A stretch of 64,000 bases of DNA from Marmoricola sp. URHB0036 (lineage in GTDB: Bacteria > Actinomycetota > Actinomycetes > Propionibacteriales > Nocardioidaceae). The DNA lies in NCBI RefSeq assembly GCF_000426045.1, contig NZ_AUEP01000005.1:62001-126000 (forward strand). The letters are read 5' to 3'. Shown in pieces: positions 46,421-55,040 of this stretch; the stretch's first letter is position 1, and every line of letters begins with the position of its first letter. The notes under the pieces were generated by a model that worked only from the letters and a program-made list of their open reading frames with translations, was not told the DNA's origin and ran no database searches. Made by a program: the position numbers and the translations under genes.

Positions 46421-46612
46421 ATGAGGAACGCTCTCGTGGTCGCTGTGGTCGTCTTTTTCGCCTGCGGCATCGTGCTCGCGGTCGGCCAACCTGACCTGCT
46501 GGTGCGGCTGCTGGGGCTGGTCTCGACCATCGCCGGACTGACCTTCGGCGTGATGGCCGTGGTCGAGACCGTGCAGTGGGTCGCCGCGAAGCACGCTCCG
46601 CGCGACGCGTGA
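46421..46612 (+). CDS. Small two-helix membrane protein
   Basis: A 63-residue hydrophobic protein with two likely helices (about 3-22 and 30-50) and a charged end. No family is recognised. The ATG at 46421 was chosen; a GTG at 46400 is an alternative. It follows the permease by 37 bases in the same direction. Confidence 0.6.
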   Translation: MRNALVVAVVVFFACGIVLAVGQPDLLVRLLGLVSTIAGLTFGVMAVVETVQWVAAKHAPRDA

Positions 46613-46656
46613 GCTGGCGGCACACCGCTGGTTCGCGGCACCTCTCGCAGCGCTAT

Positions 46657-46682
46657 GTAGACGTGCCACGTGGAACCTCTAC
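46657..46682. repeat. 26-nt palindromic repeat, copy 1
   Basis: Bases 46657-46682 (beginning GTAGACGTGCCACG) match 46738-46763 at all but four positions. The GTAGA/TCTAC ends pair, and an inner CGTGCCACG can also fold. Confidence 0.6.
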
Positions 46683-46732
46683 GCAGTCCCCGATCAACGA
46701 GTCTCCGGGTCTCGTGGCCCGTCTCCCAACGC

Positions 46733-46768
46733 ACTCAGTAGACCTGCCACCTGGAAGGTCTACCGAGT
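46733..46768. terminator. Palindrome containing copy 2 of the 26-nt repeat
   Basis: ACTCAGTAGACC (46733-46744) pairs with GGTCTACCGAGT (46757-46768) with one mismatch, around a 12-base loop. It lies between the convergent small membrane gene and the acVLRF1 gene and probably terminates one or both. Confidence 0.6.
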
Positions 46769-46804
46769 CTGCGGCGGACTGCTCCCCGCCGCTGCCGGAC
46801 AGCG

Positions 46805-47410
46805 TCAGGCGTTGACGACGCTGATCCGGACGTTCCCGGCGTCCAGGATCGCCTGCTCCAGCACGCCTCGGCGCGGGTCGGGGACGGGGAGGAACGGCTG
46901 CAGGACGGCGATCCCGGCCAGCCGCCGGTCGGTCAGCACTGCCTCGACCGCGGCATGGTCGCCGCCGGTCACGATCAGCGGAGCACCCCCCAGGATGCGA
47001 CTGGCATGCTCGGCGGCCGCCTCGTAGGCCATCCGGGCCTGGTTGTCGCGACGCCGGGCGAACCGCTGCTGGCTCTGGCCGCCGGCCTTGGTCCGCCCCT
47101 GCACGTGTCGCTGTCCGACCTTCGACTCGACGATCGTCTCCGCGTTGAGGCGGGCGATGGCGAAGCCGCCCTTGCGGACGAGCAGCACTCCCCAGTCGTC
47201 CGGCGGTGCGCAGGACTCGACGAAGGTCGCGACCGACGCCGCTCCGTCGTAGAGACGGTCGAACGGGGCCTGGGCGACGAACGTCGATCCGTCGGCGGCG
47301 AGTCCGGCCAGCGTTCCCGACGTCACCGAGAGCGCCACCTCGCCGTGCCGGGAGCCGAAGTTCTCGACCCAGCGCGTCAGTCGCGCCGGCGGGACGGCGA
47401 CCTCGGACAC
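46805..47410 (-). CDS. Actinobacterial VLRF1-type peptidyl-tRNA hydrolase (acVLRF1)
   Basis: A 201-residue protein of the Vms1-like release factor 1 family, related to eukaryotic eRF1 and Vms1. The key catalytic segment is GRTKAGGQSQQRFARRRDNQ near residue 105, where a GGQ-like loop is followed by QRFARRR. The second half (EHASRILGGAPLIVTGGD) forms the C-terminal fold. Members are expected to release nascent chains from peptidyl-tRNA on stalled ribosomes; action in this organism is by family knowledge. The GTG at 47410 is the likely start, four bases after the preceding stop. Confidence 0.82.
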   Translation of the reverse strand: MSEVAVPPARLTRWVENFGSRHGEVALSVTSGTLAGLAADGSTFVAQAPFDRLYDGAASVATFVESCAPPDDWGVLLVRKGGFAIARLNAETIVESKVGQRHVQGRTKAGGQSQQRFARRRDNQARMAYEAAAEHASRILGGAPLIVTGGDHAAVEAVLTDRRLAGIAVLQPFLPVPDPRRGVLEQAILDAGNVRISVVNA

Positions 47411-47414
47411 GTGG

Positions 47415-48278
47415 TCAGGACCAGCTGACCCGCGCCGTCCGACGCCACAGGTCGTATCCCTCACCGGTCACCTCGTCCGACCGGTTCCAGAGCGCGAGGT
47501 AGAGCTGTTCCGCAGTGCCTTCGAGGACCAGGTCGGCGTCGTCACGACCCCAGCGGCGCTGACGCCCGGCCCCGCGCTCGACGACCGGTGGTTGGTCGCT
47601 GACCCGCACCAGCCAGGAATGCTGTACGTCGGTGGGCCGGATCGACAGGCTGACCGGGTGGTCGCTCCGCAGCTGGGACTTCGCGCGGGTCATGAACCCC
47701 GTGAGCAGCTCGTCGATACCGTCGAGGGCGACCTGCTGGGTCACCCAGGTCTCGTCGGCGGTGGGGGTGCGACCGAGCCTGGCGGCGAGGGCGTCGACGG
47801 AGTGGATGGTGGTCTCGTGGCACTGGCGCCGGGCCCAGAACAGCCGGGGTGGTGGGGCGCTGTCGAGGAAGACGAAGGCATCGAGGTCGACGGGCGCCTC
47901 CTTGAGCGCCTTGATCAGGCGCAGCCCGCCGTCGCGCAGCCAGATGACCGGGTCAGCCGACTCGACGCCCTCGGTCTCGTAGGCGCTGGGGTCGACCCGC
48001 TTGCCCAGGATGCAGTCGGTTGCCCACCGGTGGACCATGCCCTGGTGGGCGATCAGCCGGCGTACGTCCCACTCCGGAGCCGTGGGCACGGGCGCGTCGA
48101 GACCGGCCTTGCGCGCATCCGCGATGAAGGAGTCGAGCGACTGGCGGAGCGCCTCGAGGTACTCGGAGAAGTCGACGTCGAAGTCGACCGACATCTCCTC
48201 GTCCTCGGCGATGTGCTCCCGGATGGCCCCGAAGAGGCCGCGGCGTCGTCGTGGGGTCTGGTCGCTGGGATCCGTCAC
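47415..48278 (-). CDS. DinB-fold protein of the mycothiol/maleylpyruvate isomerase type
   Basis: A 287-residue protein with a four-helix DinB-like domain (about 35-180; metal-binding His candidates in RRLIAHQGMVHRWA and RRQCHETTIHSVDAL) and a C-terminal domain (about 195-285, with DADLVLEGTAEQLYLALWNR). It matches the TIGR03083-like actinobacterial family, some members of which use mycothiol. The reaction is unknown. The start is GTG at 48278. It is followed after four bases by the acVLRF1 gene. Confidence 0.82.
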   Translation of the reverse strand: MTDPSDQTPRRRRGLFGAIREHIAEDEEMSVDFDVDFSEYLEALRQSLDSFIADARKAGLDAPVPTAPEWDVRRLIAHQGMVHRWATDCILGKRVDPSAYETEGVESADPVIWLRDGGLRLIKALKEAPVDLDAFVFLDSAPPPRLFWARRQCHETTIHSVDALAARLGRTPTADETWVTQQVALDGIDELLTGFMTRAKSQLRSDHPVSLSIRPTDVQHSWLVRVSDQPPVVERGAGRQRRWGRDDADLVLEGTAEQLYLALWNRSDEVTGEGYDLWRRTARVSWS

Positions 48279-48316
48279 CCCCGGATCCTCTCAGACCGGT
48301 GACGGCGGGACGAGCC

Positions 48317-48685
48317 TCAGACGTTGAAGCCCAGGGCCCGCAGCTGCTCGCGTCCGTCGTCGGTGATCTTGTCCGGACCCCACGGCGGCATCCAGACCCA
48401 GTTGATGGTGACGTCGCCGACCAGACCCTCCAGCGCGGAGTTGGTCTGGTCCTCGATCACGTCGGTCAGCGGGCAGGCGGCCGAGGTGAGCGTCATGTCG
48501 AGCACCGCGTTGGAGTGCTCGTCGATGTGCACGTCGTACACCAGGCCAAGATCGACGACGTTGATGCCGAGCTCGGGGTCGACGACGTCCTTCATCGCCT
48601 CGACGACGTCGTCACGGCTGGCGGTCGCGGTCGCGGCGCCGGACGCGGCGGGTACGTCGGGAAGATCCGAGTGGTCAGCAGTCAT
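48317..48685 (-). CDS. sufT: MIP18/DUF59 family Fe-S assembly protein
   Basis: A 122-residue protein. After a Ser/Ala-rich leader of 25 residues, the DUF59 domain shows MKDVVDPELGINVVDLGLVYDVHID and the conserved Cys in LTSAACPLTD, ending in WMPPWGPDKITDDGREQL, which is typical of SufT. It helps load Fe-S clusters onto target proteins. The ATG at 48685 overlaps the sufU stop (ATGA), and GGAGG precedes it. It is the last gene of the suf operon. Confidence 0.92.
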   Translation of the reverse strand: MTADHSDLPDVPAASGAATATASRDDVVEAMKDVVDPELGINVVDLGLVYDVHIDEHSNAVLDMTLTSAACPLTDVIEDQTNSALEGLVGDVTINWVWMPPWGPDKITDDGREQLRALGFNV

Positions 48686-49140
48686 GCTTCCTCCTTGGTG
48701 GCGACCTGTGCGGTGGCGTCCTTGAACGCCATCCATGAAAGTAGAGCGCACTTGATGCGTGCAGGGAACTTCGCGACTCCGGCGAAGGCGATCCCGTCCT
48801 CGAGCACCTCTTCGTCGGGCTCGACCTGTCCGCGTCCCTGCATCAGCTCCAGGAACGCCTCGTGGGCCGCGAACGCCTTGTCGACCGGCTGGCCGATGAC
48901 GAGGTCGGTCATCACCGAGGCCGCGGCCTGGCTGATCGAGCAGCCCTCGGCGTCGTAGGACACGTCGGTCACGATCAAGTTGTCGGGATCACCGTCGAGG
49001 TGCACCCGCAGGGTGATCTCGTCGCCGCAGGTCGGGTTGACGTGGTGCACCTCGGCCTCGTACGGCTCCCGCAGGCCCGCGTGGTGGGGGCTGCGGTAGT
49101 GGTCGAGGATGATCTCCTGGTAGAGGCTGTCGAGGTCCAT
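48682..49140 (-). CDS. sufU: SufU, sulfur-transfer/zinc scaffold-like protein
   Basis: A 152-residue protein with the three Cys of SufU in NPTCGDEI (near 38), AEGCSISQAA (near 64) and RIKCALLSW (near 128). SufU-type proteins accept persulfide sulfur from SufS via a zinc site. The SufU-specific insertion between the second and third Cys is present. The ATG at 49140 overlaps the sufS stop; a GTG one codon upstream is an alternative. Confidence 0.93.
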   Translation of the reverse strand: MDLDSLYQEIILDHYRSPHHAGLREPYEAEVHHVNPTCGDEITLRVHLDGDPDNLIVTDVSYDAEGCSISQAAASVMTDLVIGQPVDKAFAAHEAFLELMQGRGQVEPDEEVLEDGIAFAGVAKFPARIKCALLSWMAFKDATAQVATKEEA

Positions 49141-50402
49141 CACGTCACCTTGAAGTACTTCTTGGTGTAGTTGATTCCCTCGATCAGCGCGTCGATCTCC
49201 GCCGGGGTCGTGTAGAGGTACGACGAGGCACGCGTCGAGCTCTGCACCCCGAACCGCTTGTGGGCGGGCTTGGCGCAGTGGTGCCCGGCGCGTACGGCGA
49301 TCCCGCCTGCGTCGAGGGTCTGGGCCACGTCGTGCGGGTGGATGCCGGCGATCTCGAAGGACACCGCTCCCCCGCGCTGGGCCGGGTCGGTGGGACCGAG
49401 CACGCTCACGCCGCCGATCGTGGCGAGTCCGTCGAGCAGGTAGCCGGTGACCGCCTGCTCGTGCCGGTGGATGTTCTCCAGCCCGATCTCGGTCAGGTAG
49501 TCCACTGCGGCGCCGAGACCGACGGCCTCGACGATCGGCGGGGTGCCGGCCTCGAACTTGTGCGGGATGCCGGCGTAGGTCGACTTCTCCATCGTGACCG
49601 TGGTGATCATCTCGCCACCGCCGAGGAACGGCGGCAGCTGGTCGAGCAGCTCGGTGCGGCCCCAGAGCACGCCGATGCCGGTCGGACCGGTGACCTTGTG
49701 GCCGGTGAAGGCCAGGAAGTCCGCGTCGACCGCCTGCACGTCGACCGGCAGCTGCGGCGCGGCCTGCGAGGCGTCGACGACCACGACAGCGCCGACCTCG
49801 TGGGCACGACGGGCGATCTCGGCGATCGGGTTGACCGTGCCGAGCATGTTGGAGACCCAGGTCAGCGCGACCACCTTGGTGTTCTCAGTGATCAGCTCGT
49901 CGATGTTCGACAGGTCGAGGTGGCCGTCGTCGGTGAGCCCGAACCAGCGCAGCTCGGCGCCCTTGCGCTCGGTCAGCAGCTGCCACGGCACGATGTTGGA
50001 GTGGTGCTCCATCTCGGTGATCACCACGCGGTCGCCGGCCTTGACCTCGAGCGGTCCGGCCCACGCCATCGTGTTGGCGACCAGGTTGAGCGCCTCGGAG
50101 GCGTTCTTGGCGAAGATGACCTCGTCGCGCGACGGGGCGTTCAGGAAGCGGGCGACCTTGTCGCGGGCCTCCTCGAACGCGGCCGATGACTCCGCACCCA
50201 GCTGGTGCATCGCCCGGGCCACGTTGGCGTTGTGCCGCTCGAGGTGGTCGACCATCGTGTCGATGACCACCTGCGGCTTCTGCGAGGTGTTGGCGCTGTC
50301 GAGGTAGACCAGCGGCAGGTCACCGCTGAGTCGACGCTCCAGGATCGGGAAGTCCTTGCGGATGACCTCCAGACCGGGCAACAGGCCAGTCAGCTCGGAC
50401 AT
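49140..50402 (-). CDS. sufS: Cysteine desulfurase SufS
   Basis: A 420-residue class V PLP enzyme that removes sulfur from cysteine as a persulfide. The PLP Lys is in FLAFTGHKVTGPTGIGVLWG (first 20 residues quoted) near residue 231, and the catalytic Cys is in VRAGHHCAKP near residue 370. The loop STRASSYLYTTPAEID marks group II desulfurases. It is one base from sufC and overlaps sufU. Confidence 0.96.
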   Translation of the reverse strand: MSELTGLLPGLEVIRKDFPILERRLSGDLPLVYLDSANTSQKPQVVIDTMVDHLERHNANVARAMHQLGAESSAAFEEARDKVARFLNAPSRDEVIFAKNASEALNLVANTMAWAGPLEVKAGDRVVITEMEHHSNIVPWQLLTERKGAELRWFGLTDDGHLDLSNIDELITENTKVVALTWVSNMLGTVNPIAEIARRAHEVGAVVVVDASQAAPQLPVDVQAVDADFLAFTGHKVTGPTGIGVLWGRTELLDQLPPFLGGGEMITTVTMEKSTYAGIPHKFEAGTPPIVEAVGLGAAVDYLTEIGLENIHRHEQAVTGYLLDGLATIGGVSVLGPTDPAQRGGAVSFEIAGIHPHDVAQTLDAGGIAVRAGHHCAKPAHKRFGVQSSTRASSYLYTTPAEIDALIEGINYTKKYFKVT

Positions 50403-50403
50403 G

Positions 50404-51162
50404 TCAGACCGCGCTCTTCACGTACTTGTCGTAGCCCTCGGCCTCGAGCTGCTCGGCGAGCTCGGGCCCGCCCTCCTCGACCATCCGACCGTCGACGAAG
50501 ACGTGCACGAAGTCGGGAGTGATGTAGCGCAGGATCCGCGTGTAGTGCGTGATCAGCAGGACGCCCTTGTCGCCGTCCTCCTTGAAGCGGTTGACGCCGT
50601 CGGAGACGATCTTCAGCGCGTCGATGTCGAGCCCGGAGTCGGTCTCGTCGAGCACCGCGACCTTCGGGTCGAGCAGCTCGAGCTGCACGATCTCGTGACG
50701 CTTCTTCTCACCGCCGGAGAAGCCCTCGTTGACCGAGCGCTGCGACATGGCGGGATCCATCTTCACCTGCTCCATGGCGGTGTTGACGTCCTTGACCCAC
50801 GTGCGGAGCTTGGGCGCCTCGCCGTCGATGGCCGTCTTCGCCGTACGCAGGAAGTTCGCGACCGAGACGCCCGGCACCTCGACGGGGTACTGCATCGCCA
50901 GGAACAGCCCGGCGCGCGCCCGCTCGTCCACCGACATCGCGAGCACGTCCACGCCGTCGAGCGTCACGGAGCCCTGGGTGACGGTGTACTTCGGGTGCCC
51001 GGCGATCGAGTAGGCGAGGGTGGACTTGCCGGACCCGTTGGGGCCCATGATCGCGTGCGTCTCGCCGTCCTTGATGGTCAGGTCGACGCCCTTGAGGATC
51101 TCCTTGGGTCCGTCCTCGGTGTCCACCGAGACGTGCAGGTCCTTGATCTCCAGCGTTGCCAT
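50404..51162 (-). CDS. sufC: Fe-S assembly ATPase SufC
   Basis: A 252-residue ABC-type ATPase with Walker A MGPNGSGKSTLAYSI near residue 35, the signature GFSGGEKKRHEIVQLELL (typical of SufC) and Walker B VAVLDETDSGLDIDAL. It powers the SufBCD scaffold complex in the cytoplasm. It sits between a Rieske ferredoxin gene and sufS with one-base gaps. Confidence 0.97.
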   Translation of the reverse strand: MATLEIKDLHVSVDTEDGPKEILKGVDLTIKDGETHAIMGPNGSGKSTLAYSIAGHPKYTVTQGSVTLDGVDVLAMSVDERARAGLFLAMQYPVEVPGVSVANFLRTAKTAIDGEAPKLRTWVKDVNTAMEQVKMDPAMSQRSVNEGFSGGEKKRHEIVQLELLDPKVAVLDETDSGLDIDALKIVSDGVNRFKEDGDKGVLLITHYTRILRYITPDFVHVFVDGRMVEEGGPELAEQLEAEGYDKYVKSAV

Positions 51163-51163
51163 G

Positions 51164-51490
51164 TCAGTTCTCTCCCAGGTTCTTGTCAGGGTCGATCAGT
51201 ACGTCGTCCCCGTCGATCTGCACGGGGTAGATGGGGACCGGCTCGGTGGCCGGAGGACCGGTGGGCTTGCCGGTCCGGAGGTCGAAGCGCGAGCCGTGCA
51301 TCCAGCACTCGATGGTGCAGTCGTCCACGTCCCCCTCGGACAGGGCGACCGCAGCGTGGCTGCACTCGTCCTCGATCGCGAAGACCTCGTCGCCGTGCTT
51401 GACCACCGCCACGTCGAGGCCGTCGACCTCGACCCGCAGCGGGGTGCTGTCGACGAGCTCGGCGAGCGAGCAGGCGCGCTGGAGGCTCAC
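51164..51490 (-). CDS. Rieske [2Fe-2S] ferredoxin in the suf operon
   Basis: A 108-residue protein with the Rieske cluster motifs Cys-x-His in EDECSHAAVALSEG and Cys-x2-His in IECWMHGSRFDLRTGKP. It resembles small ferredoxin components of non-heme iron oxygenases. Actinobacterial suf operons often carry it between sufD and sufC; the role is not settled, and it could be an early cluster recipient or electron carrier. The GTG start overlaps the sufD stop by GTGA. Confidence 0.92.
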   Translation of the reverse strand: MSLQRACSLAELVDSTPLRVEVDGLDVAVVKHGDEVFAIEDECSHAAVALSEGDVDDCTIECWMHGSRFDLRTGKPTGPPATEPVPIYPVQIDGDDVLIDPDKNLGEN

Positions 51491-52695
51491 GGGACCTCCA
51501 CGGGCGCCGTGGCCCCGGTGATCCGGTGGACGTTCTTCTCCAGCTCCGCCTCGACGGTGCCGACCAGCTGCTCCTCGAGCTCGGGCACGCCGATCTTGCG
51601 GATCAGGTCGTTGAAGAACCCGTGCACCACCAGACGGCGGGCCTCGGACTCCTCGATGCCGCGCGAGCGCAGGTAGAACAGCTGGTTGTCGTCGAACCGT
51701 CCGGTCGCGGACGCGTGGCCGGCGCCCTCGATCTCGCCGGTCTCGATCTCGAGGTTGGGCACCGAGTCGGCCTGGCAGCCGTCGGTGAGCACGAGGTTGC
51801 GGTTCTCCTCGTAGGTCTCGATGCCCTCGGCCTCCTTGCGGATCAGCACGTTGCCGATCCAGACCGCGTGGGCACCCTGCCCCTGCAGCGCACCCTTGTA
51901 GTTGACGTTGCTGCGGGTGTGCGGCTGGTTGTGGTCGACGAAGAGCCGGTGCTCGATGTGCTGGCCCTCGTCGGCGAAGTACATGCCGAGCATCTCGACC
52001 GAGCCGCCCGGTCCGGCGTACTCCGCCGTCGCGTCGTGGCGCACCACGTCACCGCCGAAGGAGACCGCCACGTGGCGCAAGGTCGCGTCGCGGCCGATCC
52101 GGGCGTGCTGGGTGGAGTGGTGCACGGCGTCGTCGTCCCAGTCCTGCAGCGAGACCACGGTGAGCTCGGCGCCGTCGCCGACGACGATCTCGACGTTCTC
52201 GGCCAGCGTCGCGGTGCCCTGGAAGCGGATCACCACGGTCGCCTTGGCGAAGGCGCCGGCCCGGATCACGAGGTGTCCTGCTGAGGCGACGTCGTTGCCG
52301 GTGCCGGTCAGGGTGACGGTGGTGGCCTCTTCGCCGACGTGCTCCTTGGGTACGTCGACCAGGAACACCGAGTCAGCGGCCGCCCACGCCCGGGCGCTGA
52401 CCCGGTCGGGCGGAACGATGCCGGACGTGCCGCGCGACTCGTGGTCGACGCCCACCGCCTCGGCCGTCACGCCGTCAGCCGCGTGCACCTCGACGGTGAA
52501 GGAGTGGCCGTCCAGCGGCGCGTCCTGGTGGATCCCGCGGAGCCGCTTGAGCGGCGTGAACCGCCAGACCTCTTCGCGGCCCGTCGGTACGACGTGGTCG
52601 GCGATCTCGAACGACCCCTCCGGGTGCAGGTGGCTGACCACCTTCTCGGGGGATTGTTCGAGCGCGTTTCGCACGCTGTCGGTTGCAACAGTCAC
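51487..52695 (-). CDS. sufD: Fe-S assembly protein SufD
   Basis: A 402-residue beta-helix protein. The central SufBD core carries repeated strands, with diagnostic segments VDHNQPHTRSNVNYKGALQ and YLRSRGIEESEARRLVVHGF at the C-terminus. The N-terminal region (about 1-110) is less conserved. SufD pairs with SufB and SufC; it has been linked to iron acquisition by the scaffold. The start is GTG at 52695, 45 bases after sufB. Confidence 0.94.
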   Translation of the reverse strand: MTVATDSVRNALEQSPEKVVSHLHPEGSFEIADHVVPTGREEVWRFTPLKRLRGIHQDAPLDGHSFTVEVHAADGVTAEAVGVDHESRGTSGIVPPDRVSARAWAAADSVFLVDVPKEHVGEEATTVTLTGTGNDVASAGHLVIRAGAFAKATVVIRFQGTATLAENVEIVVGDGAELTVVSLQDWDDDAVHHSTQHARIGRDATLRHVAVSFGGDVVRHDATAEYAGPGGSVEMLGMYFADEGQHIEHRLFVDHNQPHTRSNVNYKGALQGQGAHAVWIGNVLIRKEAEGIETYEENRNLVLTDGCQADSVPNLEIETGEIEGAGHASATGRFDDNQLFYLRSRGIEESEARRLVVHGFFNDLIRKIGVPELEEQLVGTVEAELEKNVHRITGATAPVEVP

Positions 52696-52740
52696 AGATT
52701 CAGGACCTTCTGGTTCTCGGGAACGTGGGAACGGCGGGCG

Positions 52741-54159
52741 TCAGCCCACAGCACCTTCCATTTGCAGCTCGATGAGCCGGTTGAGCTCGAGGGCGTACTC
52801 CATCGGCAGCTCCTTCGCGATCGGCTCGACGAAGCCGCGCACGATCATCGCCATCGCCTCGTCCTCCTGCATGCCGCGCGACATCAGGTAGAACAGCTGG
52901 TCGTCTGAGACCTTGGAGACGCTGGCCTCGTGGCCCATCGAGACGTCGTCCTCACGGATGTCGACGTAGGGATAGGTGTCCGACCGGCTGATCTGGTCGA
53001 CCAGCAGGGCGTCGCACAGCACGTTGCTCTTCGAGCCGTGGGCGCCCTCGTTGATCTGGATCAGTCCGCGGTACGACGTACGGCCACCGCCGCGCGCCAC
53101 CGACTTGGACAGGATCGAGCTCGACGTGTTGGGCGCCGCGTGCACCATCTTGGCGCCGGCGTCCTGGTGTTGGCCCTCGCCCGCGAACGCGATCGAGAGC
53201 GTCTCGCCCTTGGCGTGCTCGCCCATCAGGTAGACGGCGGGGTACTTCATCGTCACCTTGGAGCCGATGTTGCCGTCGACCCACTCCATCGTCGCGCCGG
53301 CCTCACAGGTCGCACGCTTGGTGACGAGGTTGTAGACGTTGTTCGACCAGTTCTGGATGGTCGTGTAGCGACACCGGCCGCCCTTCTTCACGATGATCTC
53401 CACGACCGCGGAGTGCAGCGAGTCGGAGCTGTAGATCGGCGCGGTGCAGCCCTCGACGTAGTGCACGTAGGCGCCCTCGTCGACGATGATCAGGGTGCGC
53501 TCGAACTGGCCCATGTTCTCGGTGTTGATCCGGAAGTAGGCCTGCAGCGGGATCTCGACGTGGACGCCCTTGGGCACGTAGATGAACGAGCCGCCCGACC
53601 ACACCGCGGAGTTGAGCGCGGCGAACTTGTTGTCGCCGACCGGGATGACGGTGCCGAAGTACTCCTGGAAGATCTCCGGGTGCTCCTTGAGCGCCGTGTC
53701 GGTGTCGAGGAACAGGACGCCCTGGGCCTCGAGCTCCTCGTTGATCTTGTGGTAGACGACCTCGGACTCGTACTGAGCCGCGACACCGGAGACCAGACGG
53801 GCCTTCTCGGCCTCGGGGATGCCGAGCTTGTCGTAGGTGTTCTTGATGTCGGCCGGGAGGTCGTCCCAGGTCTGGGCCTGCTTCTCGGTCGAGCGCACGA
53901 AGTACTTGATGTTGTCGAAGTCGATGCCGCCGAGGTCGGAACCCCAGGTGGGCATGGGCTTGCGACCGAACAGCTTGAGGCCCTTCAGGCGCAGGTCGAG
54001 CATCCACTGGGGCTCGCTCTTCTTCGAGGAGATGTCGCGGACGACGTCCTCGTTGAGGCCGCGCGTGGCGTTGGCGCCGGCGTCGGTCTCGTCGGCCCAC
54101 CCGAACTCGTAGCGACCGATGCCCTTGATCGTGGGGTTGAGCTCTTCGATGGAAGTCAT
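52741..54159 (-). CDS. sufB: Fe-S scaffold protein SufB
   Basis: A 472-residue protein with the SufB signatures [38 protein letters not shown] (contains a conserved Cys) and [20 protein letters not shown] near the end. It is the main scaffold on which [4Fe-4S] clusters are built with SufC and SufD. The ATG at 54159 overlaps the sufR stop codon by ATGA, so sufB translation is linked to the regulator gene. No intein interrupts it, unlike mycobacterial sufB. Confidence 0.96.
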   Translation of the reverse strand: MTSIEELNPTIKGIGRYEFGWADETDAGANATRGLNEDVVRDISSKKSEPQWMLDLRLKGLKLFGRKPMPTWGSDLGGIDFDNIKYFVRSTEKQAQTWDDLPADIKNTYDKLGIPEAEKARLVSGVAAQYESEVVYHKINEELEAQGVLFLDTDTALKEHPEIFQEYFGTVIPVGDNKFAALNSAVWSGGSFIYVPKGVHVEIPLQAYFRINTENMGQFERTLIIVDEGAYVHYVEGCTAPIYSSDSLHSAVVEIIVKKGGRCRYTTIQNWSNNVYNLVTKRATCEAGATMEWVDGNIGSKVTMKYPAVYLMGEHAKGETLSIAFAGEGQHQDAGAKMVHAAPNTSSSILSKSVARGGGRTSYRGLIQINEGAHGSKSNVLCDALLVDQISRSDTYPYVDIREDDVSMGHEASVSKVSDDQLFYLMSRGMQEDEAMAMIVRGFVEPIAKELPMEYALELNRLIELQMEGAVG

Positions 54160-54842
54160 CTGGTGACCGTCTCCTTGGGTTCGGGGCTCTTCAGGTCGGG
54201 GATGCAGGTGGTGCAGACACCGTCGCCGTGCGCGATCGTGGCAAGGCGTTGGACGTGGCGACCGAGCATCCGGCTGATGGCGGCCGTCTCGGCCTCGCAC
54301 AGCTCGGGGAACTCGTGGGCCACATGGGAGACCGGGCAGTGCTGCTGGCACAGCTGCTCACCGACCGGGATGTCGCGCACCGCGGCGGCGTACCCCTCGT
54401 CGGTGAAGACCTGCGCCAGCGCCTCGACCCGGTCGATCTCGGGATGGGCCGCGACGACGGTCTCGAAGCGCTGCTCGATCTTGGCCGCGCGGCGGTCGGC
54501 GAACTGGCGTACGGCGTCGTCCCCGCCGGTCTCGGCGAGGAAGCGGATCGCCTGGACGGCCAGGTCGTCGTAGGCCTGGTCGAGGCTGTCGCGACCGGCG
54601 TCGGTCAGCACGAACACCTTGGCCGGCCGGCCCCGTCCACGGCTCGCGGTGGCGCGCGGCTCACGGGCCTCGAGGGTGCCGTCCTCGATCAGCTGGTCGA
54701 GGTGGCGGCGTACGGCGGCCGGGGTCAGCTGCAGGCGTTCGGCCAGCGCGGCGGCCGTCGAGGGACCGTTGACCATGACCGACCGCACCACACGCTCACG
54801 CGTGGGCTGGTCGTGCCCGGACAACGACTGCTCGATTTCCAC
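54156..54842 (-). CDS. sufR: SufR, Fe-S-sensing repressor of the suf operon
   Basis: A 228-residue winged-helix protein. The DNA-binding region is [20 protein letters not shown] near residues 33-52. Cluster-binding Cys candidates are in [22 protein letters not shown] and [12 protein letters not shown]. SufR of mycobacteria and cyanobacteria represses suf genes when it holds a cluster. As first gene of the operon it is likely autoregulated. The GTG at 54842 is the start. Confidence 0.94.
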   Translation of the reverse strand: MEIEQSLSGHDQPTRERVVRSVMVNGPSTAAALAERLQLTPAAVRRHLDQLIEDGTLEAREPRATASRGRGRPAKVFVLTDAGRDSLDQAYDDLAVQAIRFLAETGGDDAVRQFADRRAAKIEQRFETVVAAHPEIDRVEALAQVFTDEGYAAAVRDIPVGEQLCQQHCPVSHVAHEFPELCEAETAAISRMLGRHVQRLATIAHGDGVCTTCIPDLKSPEPKETVTR

Positions 54843-54850
54843 AACATCAG

Positions 54851-54896
54851 TGTGCCCTTAATGCCACAGCCCTTTCAAATAAGGCTCCCCTTACTT
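54851..54896 (-). promoter_or_regulatory. Promoter/operator region of the suf operon
   Basis: The region just upstream of sufR has an inverted repeat AAATAAGG (54877-54884) and CCTTACTT (54889-54896) with one mismatch and a four-base gap. Closer to the gene, TGTG and CACA frame 54851-54868. It is AT-richer than its surroundings. Either element could bind SufR or an iron regulator. Confidence 0.4.
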
Positions 54897-54903
54897 GCCC
54901 GGT

Positions 54904-54986
54904 GGTTGAGTAGCGAGGGCCAGCGAGCGTCTCGAAACCACCAGATCATGTGGTTTCGAGACGGTTGCAGCCCAACCTCCTCAACC
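54904..54986. repeat. Palindromic repeat with CGTCTCGAAACCAC arms
   Basis: The 14-base arms 54928-54941 and 54950-54963 pair perfectly around an eight-base loop. Outer GGTTGAG (54904-54910) and CTCAACC (54980-54986) also pair. From memory, sequences with this GGTTGAG...TCTCGAAACCA pattern occur in many copies in Nocardioides and related genomes. The element lies between the divergent suf operon and a DinB gene. Confidence 0.65.
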
Positions 54987-55040
54987 AGCGAGAAACAGCA
55001 AGCCTTCGGGTGCCTGCGGAGCGTGAGTACCGTCAGTTCC

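Noticed and set aside
46805-47410. First considered as NucS-type endonuclease
   Set aside because: No nuclease motif is present; the KAGGQSQQRFARRR segment fits the VLRF1 release-factor family instead.
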